Below, piece after piece: positions 38,475 to 47,392 of a stretch of DNA of 64,000 nt. This DNA comes from Laspinema palackyanum D2a (GTDB taxonomy: Bacteria; Cyanobacteriota; Cyanobacteriia; Cyanobacteriales; Laspinemataceae). The stretch covers positions 1 through 64,000 of the forward strand of contig JAMXFF010000011.1 in the NCBI GenBank assembly GCA_025370845.1, read 5' to 3'. The stretch's first letter is position 1; every line of letters starts with the position of its first letter. The notes under the pieces are model-generated. The model did no database searches. It saw only the letters and a program-made list of their open reading frames with translations, and was not told where the DNA came from. Both the position numbers and the translations under genes were made by a program.

Positions 38475-39053
38475 ATGGAATTTGATATTCCGTCAATCAT
38501 CCAAGGTTACGCCCAAGGCTATTTTTTGATGGCGAATGTGGGCGATGAAAGCGTCGGGTGGTACTCCAGTCGCAAGCGAGCGCTGATTCCCCTAGACGAT
38601 CGCTTCCGCTATCCTTCATCCCTGAATCGTGTCCTCAATCAAGAACGGTTTACCGTGGCCATTAACCGAGATTTTAAGGCAGTCGTCGAGGGGTGTTCCG
38701 ATCGCGAGACGACTTGGATTTCTCCTGAATTAAAAGAAATTTATTGGGAACTGCACTGCCAGGGTTGGGCCCATAGTTTTGAAACCTGGCAAGGCGATAC
38801 CCTCGCTGGGGGAATTCTGGGAATTGCGATCGGGGGCGCTTTTATTGGCGAGTCGATGTTTTATCGGATTCCGGAAGGGTCAAAGGTGGCGATGGTGAAG
38901 CTCGTAGAACGACTGCGCGATCGCCAGTTTGTGTTTTTTGATGCCCAAATGAGCAATCCCCATTTGGACCGATTTGGAGCCTACACCATCAGCGATCGGG
39001 AATATCAAGGCTTACTTCAAAAAGCCCTACAACGCTCTTGTTCTTTAGTCTAA
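38475..39053 (+). CDS. aat: Leucyl/phenylalanyl-tRNA-protein transferase
   Basis: 192 aa. Conserved Aat blocks: [50 protein letters not shown], then [20 protein letters not shown] and [19 protein letters not shown]. The enzyme adds Leu or Phe to proteins with N-terminal Arg or Lys, making N-degrons for ClpS-ClpAP. It is slightly shorter than the E. coli protein at the N terminus, as in other cyanobacteria. It converges on the DUF3598 gene 18 bp away. Confidence 0.95.
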   Translation: MEFDIPSIIQGYAQGYFLMANVGDESVGWYSSRKRALIPLDDRFRYPSSLNRVLNQERFTVAINRDFKAVVEGCSDRETTWISPELKEIYWELHCQGWAHSFETWQGDTLAGGILGIAIGGAFIGESMFYRIPEGSKVAMVKLVERLRDRQFVFFDAQMSNPHLDRFGAYTISDREYQGLLQKALQRSCSLV

Positions 39054-39070
39054 CCCCCCTATTGCGGACC

Positions 39071-39925
39071 TTATCCCACCTTGCGCTCAGTCACTAAAGT
39101 AAGGCTGGTCCATTCTCCTTTCTGATTGTAACTGCCCATTAACCGCTGCCGCAGAGTCGGTTCAATTAACCAACCCGCCTCTAAAAAGAACATCTGCCCG
39201 ACTTCCACCCGGTGAGGAAAAGTCAGGGAAGCCCCATCGGGCAACATCAGCACCCGAACCGGATGAGAAAGGCCCTCGAACTCCAGCATCGCCCCCTCAA
39301 CGCGCCCCTTAGAAGAGATTTCATGAGGGCGATGATTGCCACTCCCCAGAGTAATCCGTTGCTCTACACCGTCTGTCCCCATTCTTTGCACCTCCAGAGT
39401 TGTGGTGAAAGTCTCCGGATTTCGCAAATCAGGAAAAAGCGTTTGCGCTTCCCCTTCCCACCGTCCCAACAGTTGCTCTAGGGTCAGGGGCGGATTTTCC
39501 ATCGCCCCCGCACCCACCCGCTTTTCTCGAATCAGAGTAAACCGTTCCGCCTCACCCCCCACGGCAAATTGATGCACTGTCCGCAGGCGACGGTTACCCC
39601 AGATGAACCCCAACTCGATCACCAAAGTGGAGAGGGGAGAGAGTTGCATCGACGCCTGGGAAAATGCCCCGGAATCGAAAAATAAAATATGCCGCCCCAA
39701 GGATTGGAACTCTTGGACCACTTCCCTAACTGGTGGATCCGTCTCCCGATTCCCCCCTGGGGCAAAAAATTGGAGGGTGAAGCGCGCCTGTCGATTTTCG
39801 TCTAGTCCCTCTAAGGAAAGTCGAGAGGGGGTATCTTCGAGGAGGGTGCCCGTGGGAGAGAGTCGCGTAAACGACCCCTCCCACTCTCCCAGATTTTGCA
39901 GGAAATTTTCCCATTGCGTTCCCAT
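39071..39925 (-). CDS. DUF3598 family protein
   Basis: 284 aa with two lipocalin-like beta barrels: first ~1-145 (WENFLQNLGEWEGSFTRLSPTG.L..TPSRLSLEGL), second ~146-284 (LTLEQLLGRWEGEAQTLFPDLRNPETFTTTLEVQR...MLPDGASLTFPHRVEVGQMFFLEAGWL). This is the DUF3598 architecture common in cyanobacteria and plastids; related folds include bilin lyases such as CpcS/CpcT, but no lyase function is shown for this family. It is soluble with no signal peptide. Confidence 0.88.
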   Translation of the reverse strand: MGTQWENFLQNLGEWEGSFTRLSPTGTLLEDTPSRLSLEGLDENRQARFTLQFFAPGGNRETDPPVREVVQEFQSLGRHILFFDSGAFSQASMQLSPLSTLVIELGFIWGNRRLRTVHQFAVGGEAERFTLIREKRVGAGAMENPPLTLEQLLGRWEGEAQTLFPDLRNPETFTTTLEVQRMGTDGVEQRITLGSGNHRPHEISSKGRVEGAMLEFEGLSHPVRVLMLPDGASLTFPHRVEVGQMFFLEAGWLIEPTLRQRLMGSYNQKGEWTSLTLVTERKVG

Positions 39926-40164
39926 GTTTTGCCTTGACCTCCATCCGGTGAAATTTAGAGAGAATCTTGAGTTTCCATCCCCTTTATACCAGAGTCGGCG
40001 ATCGGTTCGATTGCAGTTAAAACCCGGGTTTCTTTACCAAATCCCTGCCAATTAGCACCAAATCTGGGTTCGGAACTCGGTTTCTTGTCGTTTTTATTTA
40101 ATACTTAGCCCGATGCCCGGGGAGATGGATTTTCACCATCTTGATAGGCGATCGAGGCAATGAT
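39926..40164. other. Gap between DUF3598 and the TPR region
   Basis: Non-coding as far as I can see; probably holds the divergent promoters. Confidence 0.4.
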
Positions 40165-40332
40165 ATGATTAAAAACTTGACTGATAAAAAAGATAACCCA
40201 CTTAGCATTGCTCCGGTCCTGGATTGTCTGGATTGGCAGACTTTTGGCCTTAAAAATCATAGAATTAAGACCCGAAAAATCGGTAGAATCATCTACAGTA
40301 ATGCCAAAGTGGTGAAGTCGTCGAGCGATTAA
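40165..40332 (+). CDS. Possible small protein upstream of TPR gene
   Basis: 55 aa (MIKNLTDKKDNPLSIAPVLDCLDWQTF...) ending 15 bp before the TPR protein start. GAGGCAATGAT precedes the ATG. It could be a real small gene, a leader ORF or chance. No family is recognised. Confidence 0.3.
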   Translation: MIKNLTDKKDNPLSIAPVLDCLDWQTFGLKNHRIKTRKIGRIIYSNAKVVKSSSD

Positions 40333-40346
40333 TAGGTGAGATTTCC

Positions 40347-41558
40347 ATGACCATGAAAAATCGAGTCGGGAACACAAGGGGGCCGCGCAGGGTAAGGCTT
40401 CCCTTTTCTATGTCGAAGCAGGCAGTTCGTCCAGAGATGCCGCCTGCAATGGATCTAGCGCCGCTCACCGCGCTGTGCGCGAGGATCGCTGGACAAAGCA
40501 CCCTGGTCCTGGTTACGCTCTTGCTGTCAGTGGGTGCCGCGACAGCACAACGTCCGACCCCTCCCCCTCCACCCAGACCCCTGGTCCCTGTGGAACAGAC
40601 TCCGGCATCCTCCACCCCGGAGGCCACCAATCCGGCCCCCTCGGCTGACCCCTCCCCACCAGCGGAAACCACTCCGGCAGCCACGGCGGAGAATGAGCCG
40701 GAGAATGCTCCGGAATCGGAAGCGGCCCAGCAAGAGGTGTTACAACAAAGTTCAGAACTCGATCCAGCCATTCAAGAGCAGATCCAATCGGAAGTAGACC
40801 GGGCTTTTATGCGGACGATGAGTCCCTTAGCTGCTGCGATCGCCGGGTTAGTGGTGCTTCCCGTGGCAGCAACCTTGGGCGGAATTTGGCTGCTCAGAAA
40901 AAGCGTTGCCAATCAGGTTGCAAGTGAGGTGAGAGAACAATTTGGGCAACCTTCTGTCTCACAACTTCCTGCTTCACCACAAGGGGGGAGTTTAGTTAAA
41001 AGTGAGAAAGGCGGAATGCCTCTGGCGCTCTCCGAAGAACCCAAGAATACCGCTCAATTAAACGAATTGATTTCAATGGCCTTAGCCACACAAAACTTAA
41101 TTTCAGAAGCTCGCACCACCCTGGAAGAGTCAATGAAAATGCAAACCCGGATGGAAGAACCCTTCCAGGAAATATTTGGCATTTATGTCACCCAAGGGAA
41201 TGAGCTATTTCGGGAAGGGAGATATGAAAATGCCGTGGAGATGTATGACAAGGCAACGGAAATTAATCCCGAGTGTTATGAAGCGTTTTTAGGTCAGGGA
41301 GTCGCTTATACTCGATTGGAACGCTACGACGAGGCGATCGCAGCGTATAACAAAGCCATTCGCACCAGTTCCGACAAAGCCGATGCCTGGTACGGAAAAG
41401 CGCGCTGCTATGCCTTAAAAAGCGATACAGATATGGCAGTCGATAACCTCCGGCAGGCTATTTCTCTCAATTCCGAAATTAGAGAAATGGCTCAACATGA
41501 GTCTGACTTTAACTCCGTTCGCGAGACAGAACTCTTTGATAATTTGATGCGGTCTTAA
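40347..41558 (+). CDS. Membrane-anchored TPR protein with Pro-rich linker
   Basis: 403 aa. An Arg-rich N terminus is followed by a hydrophobic helix (~53-68, STLVLVTLLLSVGAATAQ) that may be a signal peptide, a Pro/Ala/Glu-rich stretch (~70-135), and a second membrane helix (~155-175, PLAAAIAGLVVLPVAATLGGIWLL). After a coiled region come three TPRs (~275-380: YVTQGNELFREGRYENAVEMYDKATEINPECYEAFLGQGVAYTRLERYDEAIAAYNKAI...). TPRs bind partner proteins. It resembles thylakoid or plasma-membrane assembly scaffolds but I cannot name it. The start may be later than 40347 (e.g. a Met near residue 22 or 35). Confidence 0.8.
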   Translation: MTMKNRVGNTRGPRRVRLPFSMSKQAVRPEMPPAMDLAPLTALCARIAGQSTLVLVTLLLSVGAATAQRPTPPPPPRPLVPVEQTPASSTPEATNPAPSADPSPPAETTPAATAENEPENAPESEAAQQEVLQQSSELDPAIQEQIQSEVDRAFMRTMSPLAAAIAGLVVLPVAATLGGIWLLRKSVANQVASEVREQFGQPSVSQLPASPQGGSLVKSEKGGMPLALSEEPKNTAQLNELISMALATQNLISEARTTLEESMKMQTRMEEPFQEIFGIYVTQGNELFREGRYENAVEMYDKATEINPECYEAFLGQGVAYTRLERYDEAIAAYNKAIRTSSDKADAWYGKARCYALKSDTDMAVDNLRQAISLNSEIREMAQHESDFNSVRETELFDNLMRS

Positions 41559-41911
41559 ATTTAGTTTAAGAACACGATTGAACTCTCCAATTTAGGGCAT
41601 CGTTACAGGATTTAGTCCAGGAAGAAACTGGGTTTCTGACCTCTACTGTATCGATGTCCTATTTTATTGGAGGTGATAAGCTATTTAGGCATTTCTACCG
41701 TATCATCCTCTTAGTCAGATATCAGGGTACCCAGCACAGGCTTAAGGGCATCACATCTTGCTCACCGACTGTAGCATCTTGCTGGCTAGAACAATAACAT
41801 TTTGCTCGCTGACTGGATGAGTAGGGAGGAAGATGCACTCCATCATCCGGGGGTGTAGAAGGGGATGAGAACCGCTATGATTAAGAAAGAGTCCAACACC
41901 ATCCAGACAGA
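41559..41911. other. Intergenic region before mnmG
   Basis: Contains imperfect repeats of ATCTTGCTC(A/G)C(C/T)GACTG near 41755-41815. No gene seen. Confidence 0.5.
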
Positions 41912-43825
41912 ATGACCATGCCAACCCCTGAATTTCAAGATGTTTTTGATGTCGTTGTTGTGGGTGCGGGTCACTCGGGATGTGAAGCAGCACTCGCTAC
42001 GGCACGTCTTGGGTGTCGCACCCTTTTGCTGACGCTGAATTTGGATAAGATTGCGTGGCAACCCTGCAATCCGGCTGTGGGTGGCCCTGCGAAGTCCCAA
42101 CTCACTCATGAGGTGGATGCTCTCGGGGGCGAAATTGGTAAGATTGCCGATCGCACTTATCTGCAAAAACGGGTCCTCAACTCTTCCCGAGGTCCCGCTG
42201 TTTGGGCGTTACGCGCTCAGACGGATAAGCGGGAATATGCTCACGTTATGAAAACCATTGTCGAAAATCAAGAGAATTTATCCATCCGCGAAGGCATGGT
42301 CACGGATCTGGTTCTCGGTGATAATGATGATGTCATTGGGGTGGAAACCTATTTTGGCGTCGCTTTTGGTTGCAAGGCGGTGATTTTAACCACGGGAACG
42401 TTCCTGGGTGGGACAATCTGGGTGGGGAATAAGTCCATGAGTGCGGGACGTGCGGGAGAATTTGCTGCGGTGGGATTGACGGAAACGTTGAACCGTCTGG
42501 GATTTGAGACGGGACGGCTGAAAACTGGGACTCCAGCACGAGTGGACCGGCGATCGGTGGATTACAGTAAGATGGAACCGCAACCGGGGGATGTGGATGT
42601 GCGCTGGTTCAGTTTTGACCCGGAGGTTTGGGTGGAACGGGAACAGATGCCTTGTCATCTCACTCGCACAACGGCGGAAACTCATCGTTTGATTCGGGAA
42701 AATCTCCATTTGTCGCCGGTGTATGGTGGCTGGGTGGATGCGAAAGGTCCGCGTTATTGTCCGAGTATTGAAGATAAAATTGTGCGATTTGCGGACAAGG
42801 AATCGCACCAGATTTTTATTGAACCGGAAGGGCGGGATATTCCCGAGTTGTATATCCAGGGATTTTCTACAGGTCTGCCGGAGAGTTTACAGTTGGAACT
42901 GTTGCGGAGTCTGCCCGGATTGGAACAGTGTACCATGTTGCGTCCGGCTTATGCGGTGGAGTATGACTATCTCCCAGCGACGCAATGTTACCCGACCTTG
43001 ATGACGAAGAAAATTGAGGGGTTATTCTGTGCGGGTCAGATTAATGGCACGACGGGATATGAGGAAGCTGCGGCACAAGGGATTGTGGCGGGGATTAATG
43101 CGGCGCGGTTGGTGCGCGGTGAGGATGCGGTTATTTTTCCTCGGGAACAGAGTTACCTGGGGACGTTGATGGATGATTTGTGTACGAAGGATTTGCGGGA
43201 ACCCTATCGGATGCTGACTTCGCGATCGGAGTATCGATTGTTGTTGCGATCGGACAATGCAGATCAGCGGATGACGCCGGTAGGACGGGAGATTGGCTTG
43301 ATTGACGATCGCCGTTGGGAATTATTTACCCGCAAACAGGAGAATATCGCTGCTGAGAAACAACGGTTGGAGACGACGCGGATTAAGGAACATGAGGAAT
43401 TGGGGGTGGCGATCGCCGCTGATATTCAGCAAAAGATTAAAGGCTCAATTACCCTAGCGGAGTTGTTGCGTCGTCCCGGTTTCCATTATGTTGACCTCAA
43501 CCGCTATGGACTGAGCAATCTGGATTTGACTTTAGAAGAACGGGAAGGCGCGGAAATTGATATCAAATATTCCGGGTATATCCAACGGCAGCAACATCAA
43601 ATCGACCAAGTGGCAAGGGAGGAACATCGGAAACTCTCGCCAGATTTAGATTATGCCAATATTATCACATTGTCTAAAGAGGCCCGGGAAAAGTTGGCGA
43701 AAGTGAAACCCTTGACCATTGGGCAAGCCTGTCGGATTGGTGGGGTGAATCCTGCGGATATTAATGCCTTGTTGATTTATCTGGAGTTACAAGGGCGACA
43801 GTTGGCGACGAGTCGATCGGTTTAG
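41912..43825 (+). CDS. mnmG: tRNA uridine 5-carboxymethylaminomethyl modification enzyme MnmG
   Basis: 637 aa. The FAD site [24 protein letters not shown] lies near the N terminus. [46 protein letters not shown], the [17 protein letters not shown] block and the C-terminal helical domain ([17 protein letters not shown]..., [16 protein letters not shown]) are all intact. With MnmE it installs cmnm5 on the wobble uridine (U34) of certain tRNAs using methylenetetrahydrofolate or glycine. ATG 41912 or 41918 could both serve. It is monocistronic, followed by a long hairpin. Confidence 0.97.
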   Translation: MTMPTPEFQDVFDVVVVGAGHSGCEAALATARLGCRTLLLTLNLDKIAWQPCNPAVGGPAKSQLTHEVDALGGEIGKIADRTYLQKRVLNSSRGPAVWALRAQTDKREYAHVMKTIVENQENLSIREGMVTDLVLGDNDDVIGVETYFGVAFGCKAVILTTGTFLGGTIWVGNKSMSAGRAGEFAAVGLTETLNRLGFETGRLKTGTPARVDRRSVDYSKMEPQPGDVDVRWFSFDPEVWVEREQMPCHLTRTTAETHRLIRENLHLSPVYGGWVDAKGPRYCPSIEDKIVRFADKESHQIFIEPEGRDIPELYIQGFSTGLPESLQLELLRSLPGLEQCTMLRPAYAVEYDYLPATQCYPTLMTKKIEGLFCAGQINGTTGYEEAAAQGIVAGINAARLVRGEDAVIFPREQSYLGTLMDDLCTKDLREPYRMLTSRSEYRLLLRSDNADQRMTPVGREIGLIDDRRWELFTRKQENIAAEKQRLETTRIKEHEELGVAIAADIQQKIKGSITLAELLRRPGFHYVDLNRYGLSNLDLTLEEREGAEIDIKYSGYIQRQQHQIDQVAREEHRKLSPDLDYANIITLSKEAREKLAKVKPLTIGQACRIGGVNPADINALLIYLELQGRQLATSRSV

Positions 43826-43854
43826 TATAGCTGTTTCCCTCTCGTCTCATGGCA

Positions 43855-43894
43855 GCAACAACCGGCGGGGGATTTATCCCCCGCCGGTTGTTGC
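43855..43894. repeat. 19-bp perfect hairpin after mnmG
   Basis: 43855-43873 (GCAACAACCGGCGGGGGAT) is the exact complement of 43876-43894 with two bases between. The right arm recurs alone at about 43952-43971 after CCGACTTTAGCTATGAGGCCG. No T run follows, so it looks more like a REP-type palindrome of the same family as 14513-14534 than a terminator. The rest of the gap to 44176 has no gene. Confidence 0.85.
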
Positions 43895-44176
43895 AACGGG
43901 TGCAAGATCTCAGATAAATCCGACTTTAGCTATGAGGCCGCCAATCGATTGATCCCCCGCCGGTTGTTGCCTCAGTAACAGAAAGACAGTTGACCGTTCT
44001 GACAAAAGCGAGGACAATAAATGGGTGCAACTCGTTCACGCAGATTAGGCCCTAAAATTAGGACTGTCGGATTGTCTAAACTAGGTTATAAAATCGGAGG
44101 GGAACTGCCCGGTTGCCAGTAGTCGCCCGATGATTGCGATCGCATCTTTAACCCTAACCCTTATAAAAAAAAGGCC

Positions 44177-45499
44177 ATGTCTCAGGATATCAGCACTAAA
44201 ACCATAGACTCACCCCAGGCGGAACAGGAGCGAGGCGGGGTTGGTACCCCGAATTGGTCGGTGGATGCCTACGCCGATCGCCTCATGAATGACCTGTTTC
44301 AAGATGTAGACCGAATTTTAGATGGAGGCTCTCGCAAACCCAAACCGGCCCCCCCGGATTTGGTGACATTGCAATCGGTACAGGTGCCCCAAATCATCCT
44401 CCCCCCGACGATGATGCCGAAAACTGCGGCAGAAACGACGGTGGATGCCAAGGCAACCCGCACGGATAAACGACGCAAGGGACAATCATTCGATCGCCTC
44501 TTATTAGGGTCCGCCTGTGGATTGCTCCTAATTACCCTAGGTTTATGGCTATGGAATCGGGGATATTTGCAGCAATTCTGGGCGAAAATTGCCCCGGCAC
44601 AGCCGGAAGCCGTAGCTCCTCCAAAAACGGCGGAACAGTTGAAAGCTGAGGCAGATGCGGATTTTGCCGCCTATATGGAGCGATCGCTGGAAGTCATGGA
44701 CCGCCAAGCAGCGGGTCAACCCACAGAACCTGTAGTCCCCCCGAATACTGCTTTACCTATTCCGCCGCCACCGCCTCCGGTGAACGTCACGGTTAATCCC
44801 CCCAATGTGATGGTCCCGGCACCCCAGGTTACGGTGAACACGCCCCATCAAGGCAATCTTGCCGAGGTGCTCAATCGGATTGCGATCGCCTTGGAACGTG
44901 GCATCAATCCCACCCTAGTCCAACCCAATCTCACCGTTACAATTCCTCGGACCCCGCCAGCGCCTCAAACCACTGCCGCAGCGCCAGCAACTCCGGCACC
45001 CGCACCGGCAGCAGCCCCCGCACCAGCCCAGGCAAAACCAGCAACGGCAAAACCAGCAACGGCACCGGCAGCGACTCAAGCCCCCACCCAACAACCGGCC
45101 CCCACTCCCACTCCCACTCAACCGCCCAGAACGGTTAACGTCCCACCCCAGGTGGCAGCGCCACCCCCACCCGTTCCCCAACCCGCACCCCCGACGGCAG
45201 AAGAAGCCCCAGGAGATAATGGAGTCGCGGAAAATCCCCCAGCAGAAGAATCAGAACCAGTCCCTGCCGCAGCGGCATCCAGTTCTAGCGTTTCGGGGCT
45301 CAAGCATAAATTAGTGGGAATTCTGGAATTGGGCGATCGCTCCGTTGCCTTATTTGAAGTCGATGGCGTTCCCCGTCGGGTGAATATTGGCGAAACGATC
45401 GGCTCAAGCGGCTGGAGTTTAGTTGAAGTCAAAGACGGCGAAGCCGTTATCCGTCGGAATGGTGAAGTGCGTTCCATCTATACCGGACAGTCTTTATAG
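44177..45499 (+). CDS. Membrane protein with long Pro/Ala linker and C-terminal GspC/PilP-like domain
   Basis: 440 aa. The cytosolic N terminus (~1-110) contains WSVDAYADRLMNDLFQDVDRIL and a KRRKG stop. One membrane helix follows (LLLGSACGLLLITLGLWLW). The middle (~165-375) is a low-complexity Pro/Ala/Thr spacer (APAPAAAPAPAQAKPATAKP) with PPNVMVPAPQVTVN. The last 65 residues (GLKHKLVGILELGDRSVALFEVDGVPRRVNIGETIGSSGWSLVEVKDGEAVIRRNG) have the beta pattern of the homology region of secretion/pilus proteins GspC and PilP. This suggests an envelope-spanning tether, but the family is not certain. Confidence 0.75.
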   Translation: MSQDISTKTIDSPQAEQERGGVGTPNWSVDAYADRLMNDLFQDVDRILDGGSRKPKPAPPDLVTLQSVQVPQIILPPTMMPKTAAETTVDAKATRTDKRRKGQSFDRLLLGSACGLLLITLGLWLWNRGYLQQFWAKIAPAQPEAVAPPKTAEQLKAEADADFAAYMERSLEVMDRQAAGQPTEPVVPPNTALPIPPPPPPVNVTVNPPNVMVPAPQVTVNTPHQGNLAEVLNRIAIALERGINPTLVQPNLTVTIPRTPPAPQTTAAAPATPAPAPAAAPAPAQAKPATAKPATAPAATQAPTQQPAPTPTPTQPPRTVNVPPQVAAPPPPVPQPAPPTAEEAPGDNGVAENPPAEESEPVPAAAASSSSVSGLKHKLVGILELGDRSVALFEVDGVPRRVNIGETIGSSGWSLVEVKDGEAVIRRNGEVRSIYTGQSL

Positions 45500-45638
45500 G
45501 GAATCCCCTGAAGACGCTGTGGTTCATCCAGCAGTCGGGGTGCAGTTTCTGCACCCCTAGCCATGAAAACACTCACGAAAAATTGCCCTACCATAGATAG
45601 AAGAAAAGAAGTCCAACCTGAGCGAGGGAGTGCCTGCA

Positions 45639-46214
45639 ATGGGTCTATTTGAAGACATGAGCCGGTTCTTAGAAACCAGATTAGAGGAATTTATGCGAAA
45701 TAATCCTCATCTGGAATTGCAGGTGCTAGAGGAGCAACTGCGGGAACAAGAGGAGGATACCCTCAAATTAATTCTGGAGTTGCAACGGAAAGAAAAACAA
45801 TTGCAGGATAGCATTCTCTCCACCGCTCAGGAGATTCAACTCTGGCACGATCGCGTCAGTAAAGCCAAATCTGCCAATCGCGAAGATTTAGTCCGTGCGG
45901 CACAAGAACGAGAAGCCTCTTTACTCCGGGAAGGCAATCAATTCTGGGGACAAATGCAAGGGGTGAAAGAACGGATTGAAAAGGCGAAGGAGTTATATCG
46001 TCAGATTCAAGTTCGTCGTCGGGAAGTGAAGGCGAAATCCGTTGAAGCAGAGGCAGCGCGTGCTCAAACGAAAACTCAAACGAGTTGGGATACGGGATGG
46101 AATAAAAGTTATAACCGCAGTTTTAGCAGTGGTGCAGACCCTTTAGATCAGGAATTTCGCCGTTGGGAAGCTGATGAAGAGTTAGAACGCTTAAAGCGCA
46201 ATATGAAACGGTGA
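45639..46214 (+). CDS. TIGR04376 family coiled-coil protein
   Basis: 191 aa from ATG 45639 (GAGGGAG upstream; an in-frame GTG at 45630 is less likely). The start MGLFEDMSRFLETRLEEFMRNNPHLELQ recalls PspA/Vipp1 N-terminal amphipathic helices. Then comes a long coiled coil (~25-135, LEEQLREQEEDTLKLILELQRKEKQL...). The tail DPLDQEFRRWEADEELERLKRNMK is typical of the TIGR04376 family, which is restricted to cyanobacteria. The role is unknown; membrane-remodelling is a guess from the PspA likeness. Confidence 0.85.
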   Translation: MGLFEDMSRFLETRLEEFMRNNPHLELQVLEEQLREQEEDTLKLILELQRKEKQLQDSILSTAQEIQLWHDRVSKAKSANREDLVRAAQEREASLLREGNQFWGQMQGVKERIEKAKELYRQIQVRRREVKAKSVEAEAARAQTKTQTSWDTGWNKSYNRSFSSGADPLDQEFRRWEADEELERLKRNMKR

Positions 46215-46230
46215 TTTTGAGGAAGTTTTT

Positions 46231-46640
46231 GTTCGTAGTAACGACTTCAGTCGTTATTTCTCCGTCAATTTTGTCACCCGGAAACGACTGAAGTCGTTAC
46301 TACAAACTAAGAATTGTTCTGGTTGTTCGTAGTAACGACTTTAGTCGTTATTTTCTTCTCAATTAAGAACCCGGAAACGACTGAAGTTGTTACTACAAAC
46401 AGAAGAAAGATTATCTTCGTTCGTAGTAACGACTTTAGTCGTTATTTCCCCCTCAATTAAGAACCCGGAAACGACTGAAGTCGTTACTACGAACTAAGAA
46501 TTGTTCTGGTGGCTCGTAGTAACGACTTTAGTCGTTATTTCCCCCTCAATTAAGAACCCGGAAACGACTGAAGTCGTTACTACAAACAGAATCAGATTAT
46601 TTTTGTTCGTAGTAACGACTTTAGTCGTTATTTCTCCTTA
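46231..46640. repeat. Tandem array of alternating inverted AACGACT palindromes, ~95-bp period
   Basis: Nine palindromic cores alternate L-R-L-R-L-R-L-R-L, starting at about 46231, 46283, 46326, 46374, 46421, 46467, 46513, 46559 and 46607. The spacers inside each unit (e.g. CCCCCTCAATTAAGAACCC) are nearly identical, those between units alternate (TAAGAATTGTTCTG or AGAA...GATTAT). The array fills the whole space between convergent genes. Spacers are repeated, not unique, so it is not CRISPR. Confidence 0.9.
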
Positions 46641-46658
46641 AGATTGAGAGAATTTACT

Positions 46659-47099
46659 TTAAAATAAGAAGGTTAAAAACACTAATTTACGCCAAGTCCA
46701 GGTTCCGACAACTCCATCGACTACCATTTTATTTTTCTGCTGAACGGCTTTAACCGCCGCTTCAGTTTTGGGTCCAAAGATACCGTCAATGGCTCCAGGG
46801 TCGTAGCCGACTTTTTTTAAGGTTTCTTGGAGGGATTTTACTTCGTCGCCTTTGGAACCGAGTCGTAAGGTAGGTCCTGGTTTAGGCGATCGCATGACGC
46901 CTTCAAAATTATCCGAGGTTTCTTTACCTACAATACCATCGGCGGATAATCCCATGTTTTTTTGAAAGGTTTTAACCGCCGCTTCGGTTTTGGGTCCAAA
47001 AATTCCATCTACCTGACCCGAGAATAATTCCAGGGTTTGCAATTTCTGTTGTAAAAACTTCACGGAGTCTCCGCGATCGCCTGCTTTTAATACGGTCAT
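46659..47099 (-). CDS. Double peptidoglycan-binding-domain protein
   Basis: 146 aa made of two PG_binding_1 domains: MTVLKAGDRGDSVKFLQQKLQ...GQVDGIFGPKTEAAVKTFQKNMGLSADGIVG and LRLGSKGDEVKSLQETLKKVG...GAIDGIFGPKTEAAVKAVQQKNKMVVDGVVG. The second ends TWTWRKLVFLTFLF, an unusually hydrophobic tail. There is no signal peptide and no enzyme domain, so export is unexplained; a non-classical or phage-like (lysin-binding) context is possible. The stop lies against the repeat array. Confidence 0.85.
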   Translation of the reverse strand: MTVLKAGDRGDSVKFLQQKLQTLELFSGQVDGIFGPKTEAAVKTFQKNMGLSADGIVGKETSDNFEGVMRSPKPGPTLRLGSKGDEVKSLQETLKKVGYDPGAIDGIFGPKTEAAVKAVQQKNKMVVDGVVGTWTWRKLVFLTFLF

Positions 47100-47392
47100 A
47101 TATTAACCTAAATCATGATTTATCTATCATTTTAAATTTTTTCTAATCCGGTGTCAATGTAATGGATAAATTGGGGTAAAATTGATAAAATTTTCCTAAA
47201 AAACTCTGAAGTTTTCTTAATCCTTGAGCCGAGGGAGTGGAGAGGGAATGGCGATCGCCCCGGGGACAGGGTTCCCGACGAGGGCCTAAACTCAAGGACC
47301 TACTGGGGTTTCTTCGGGCAAAACAATGCATGGACTAGCGCCAACTCATGCCATAATAAGTCGGCTGTCGCCCAACAAACTTGCTGCTGTCA

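Noticed and set aside
46231-46640. CRISPR array
   Set aside because: Repeats alternate in orientation and the spacers are themselves repeated.
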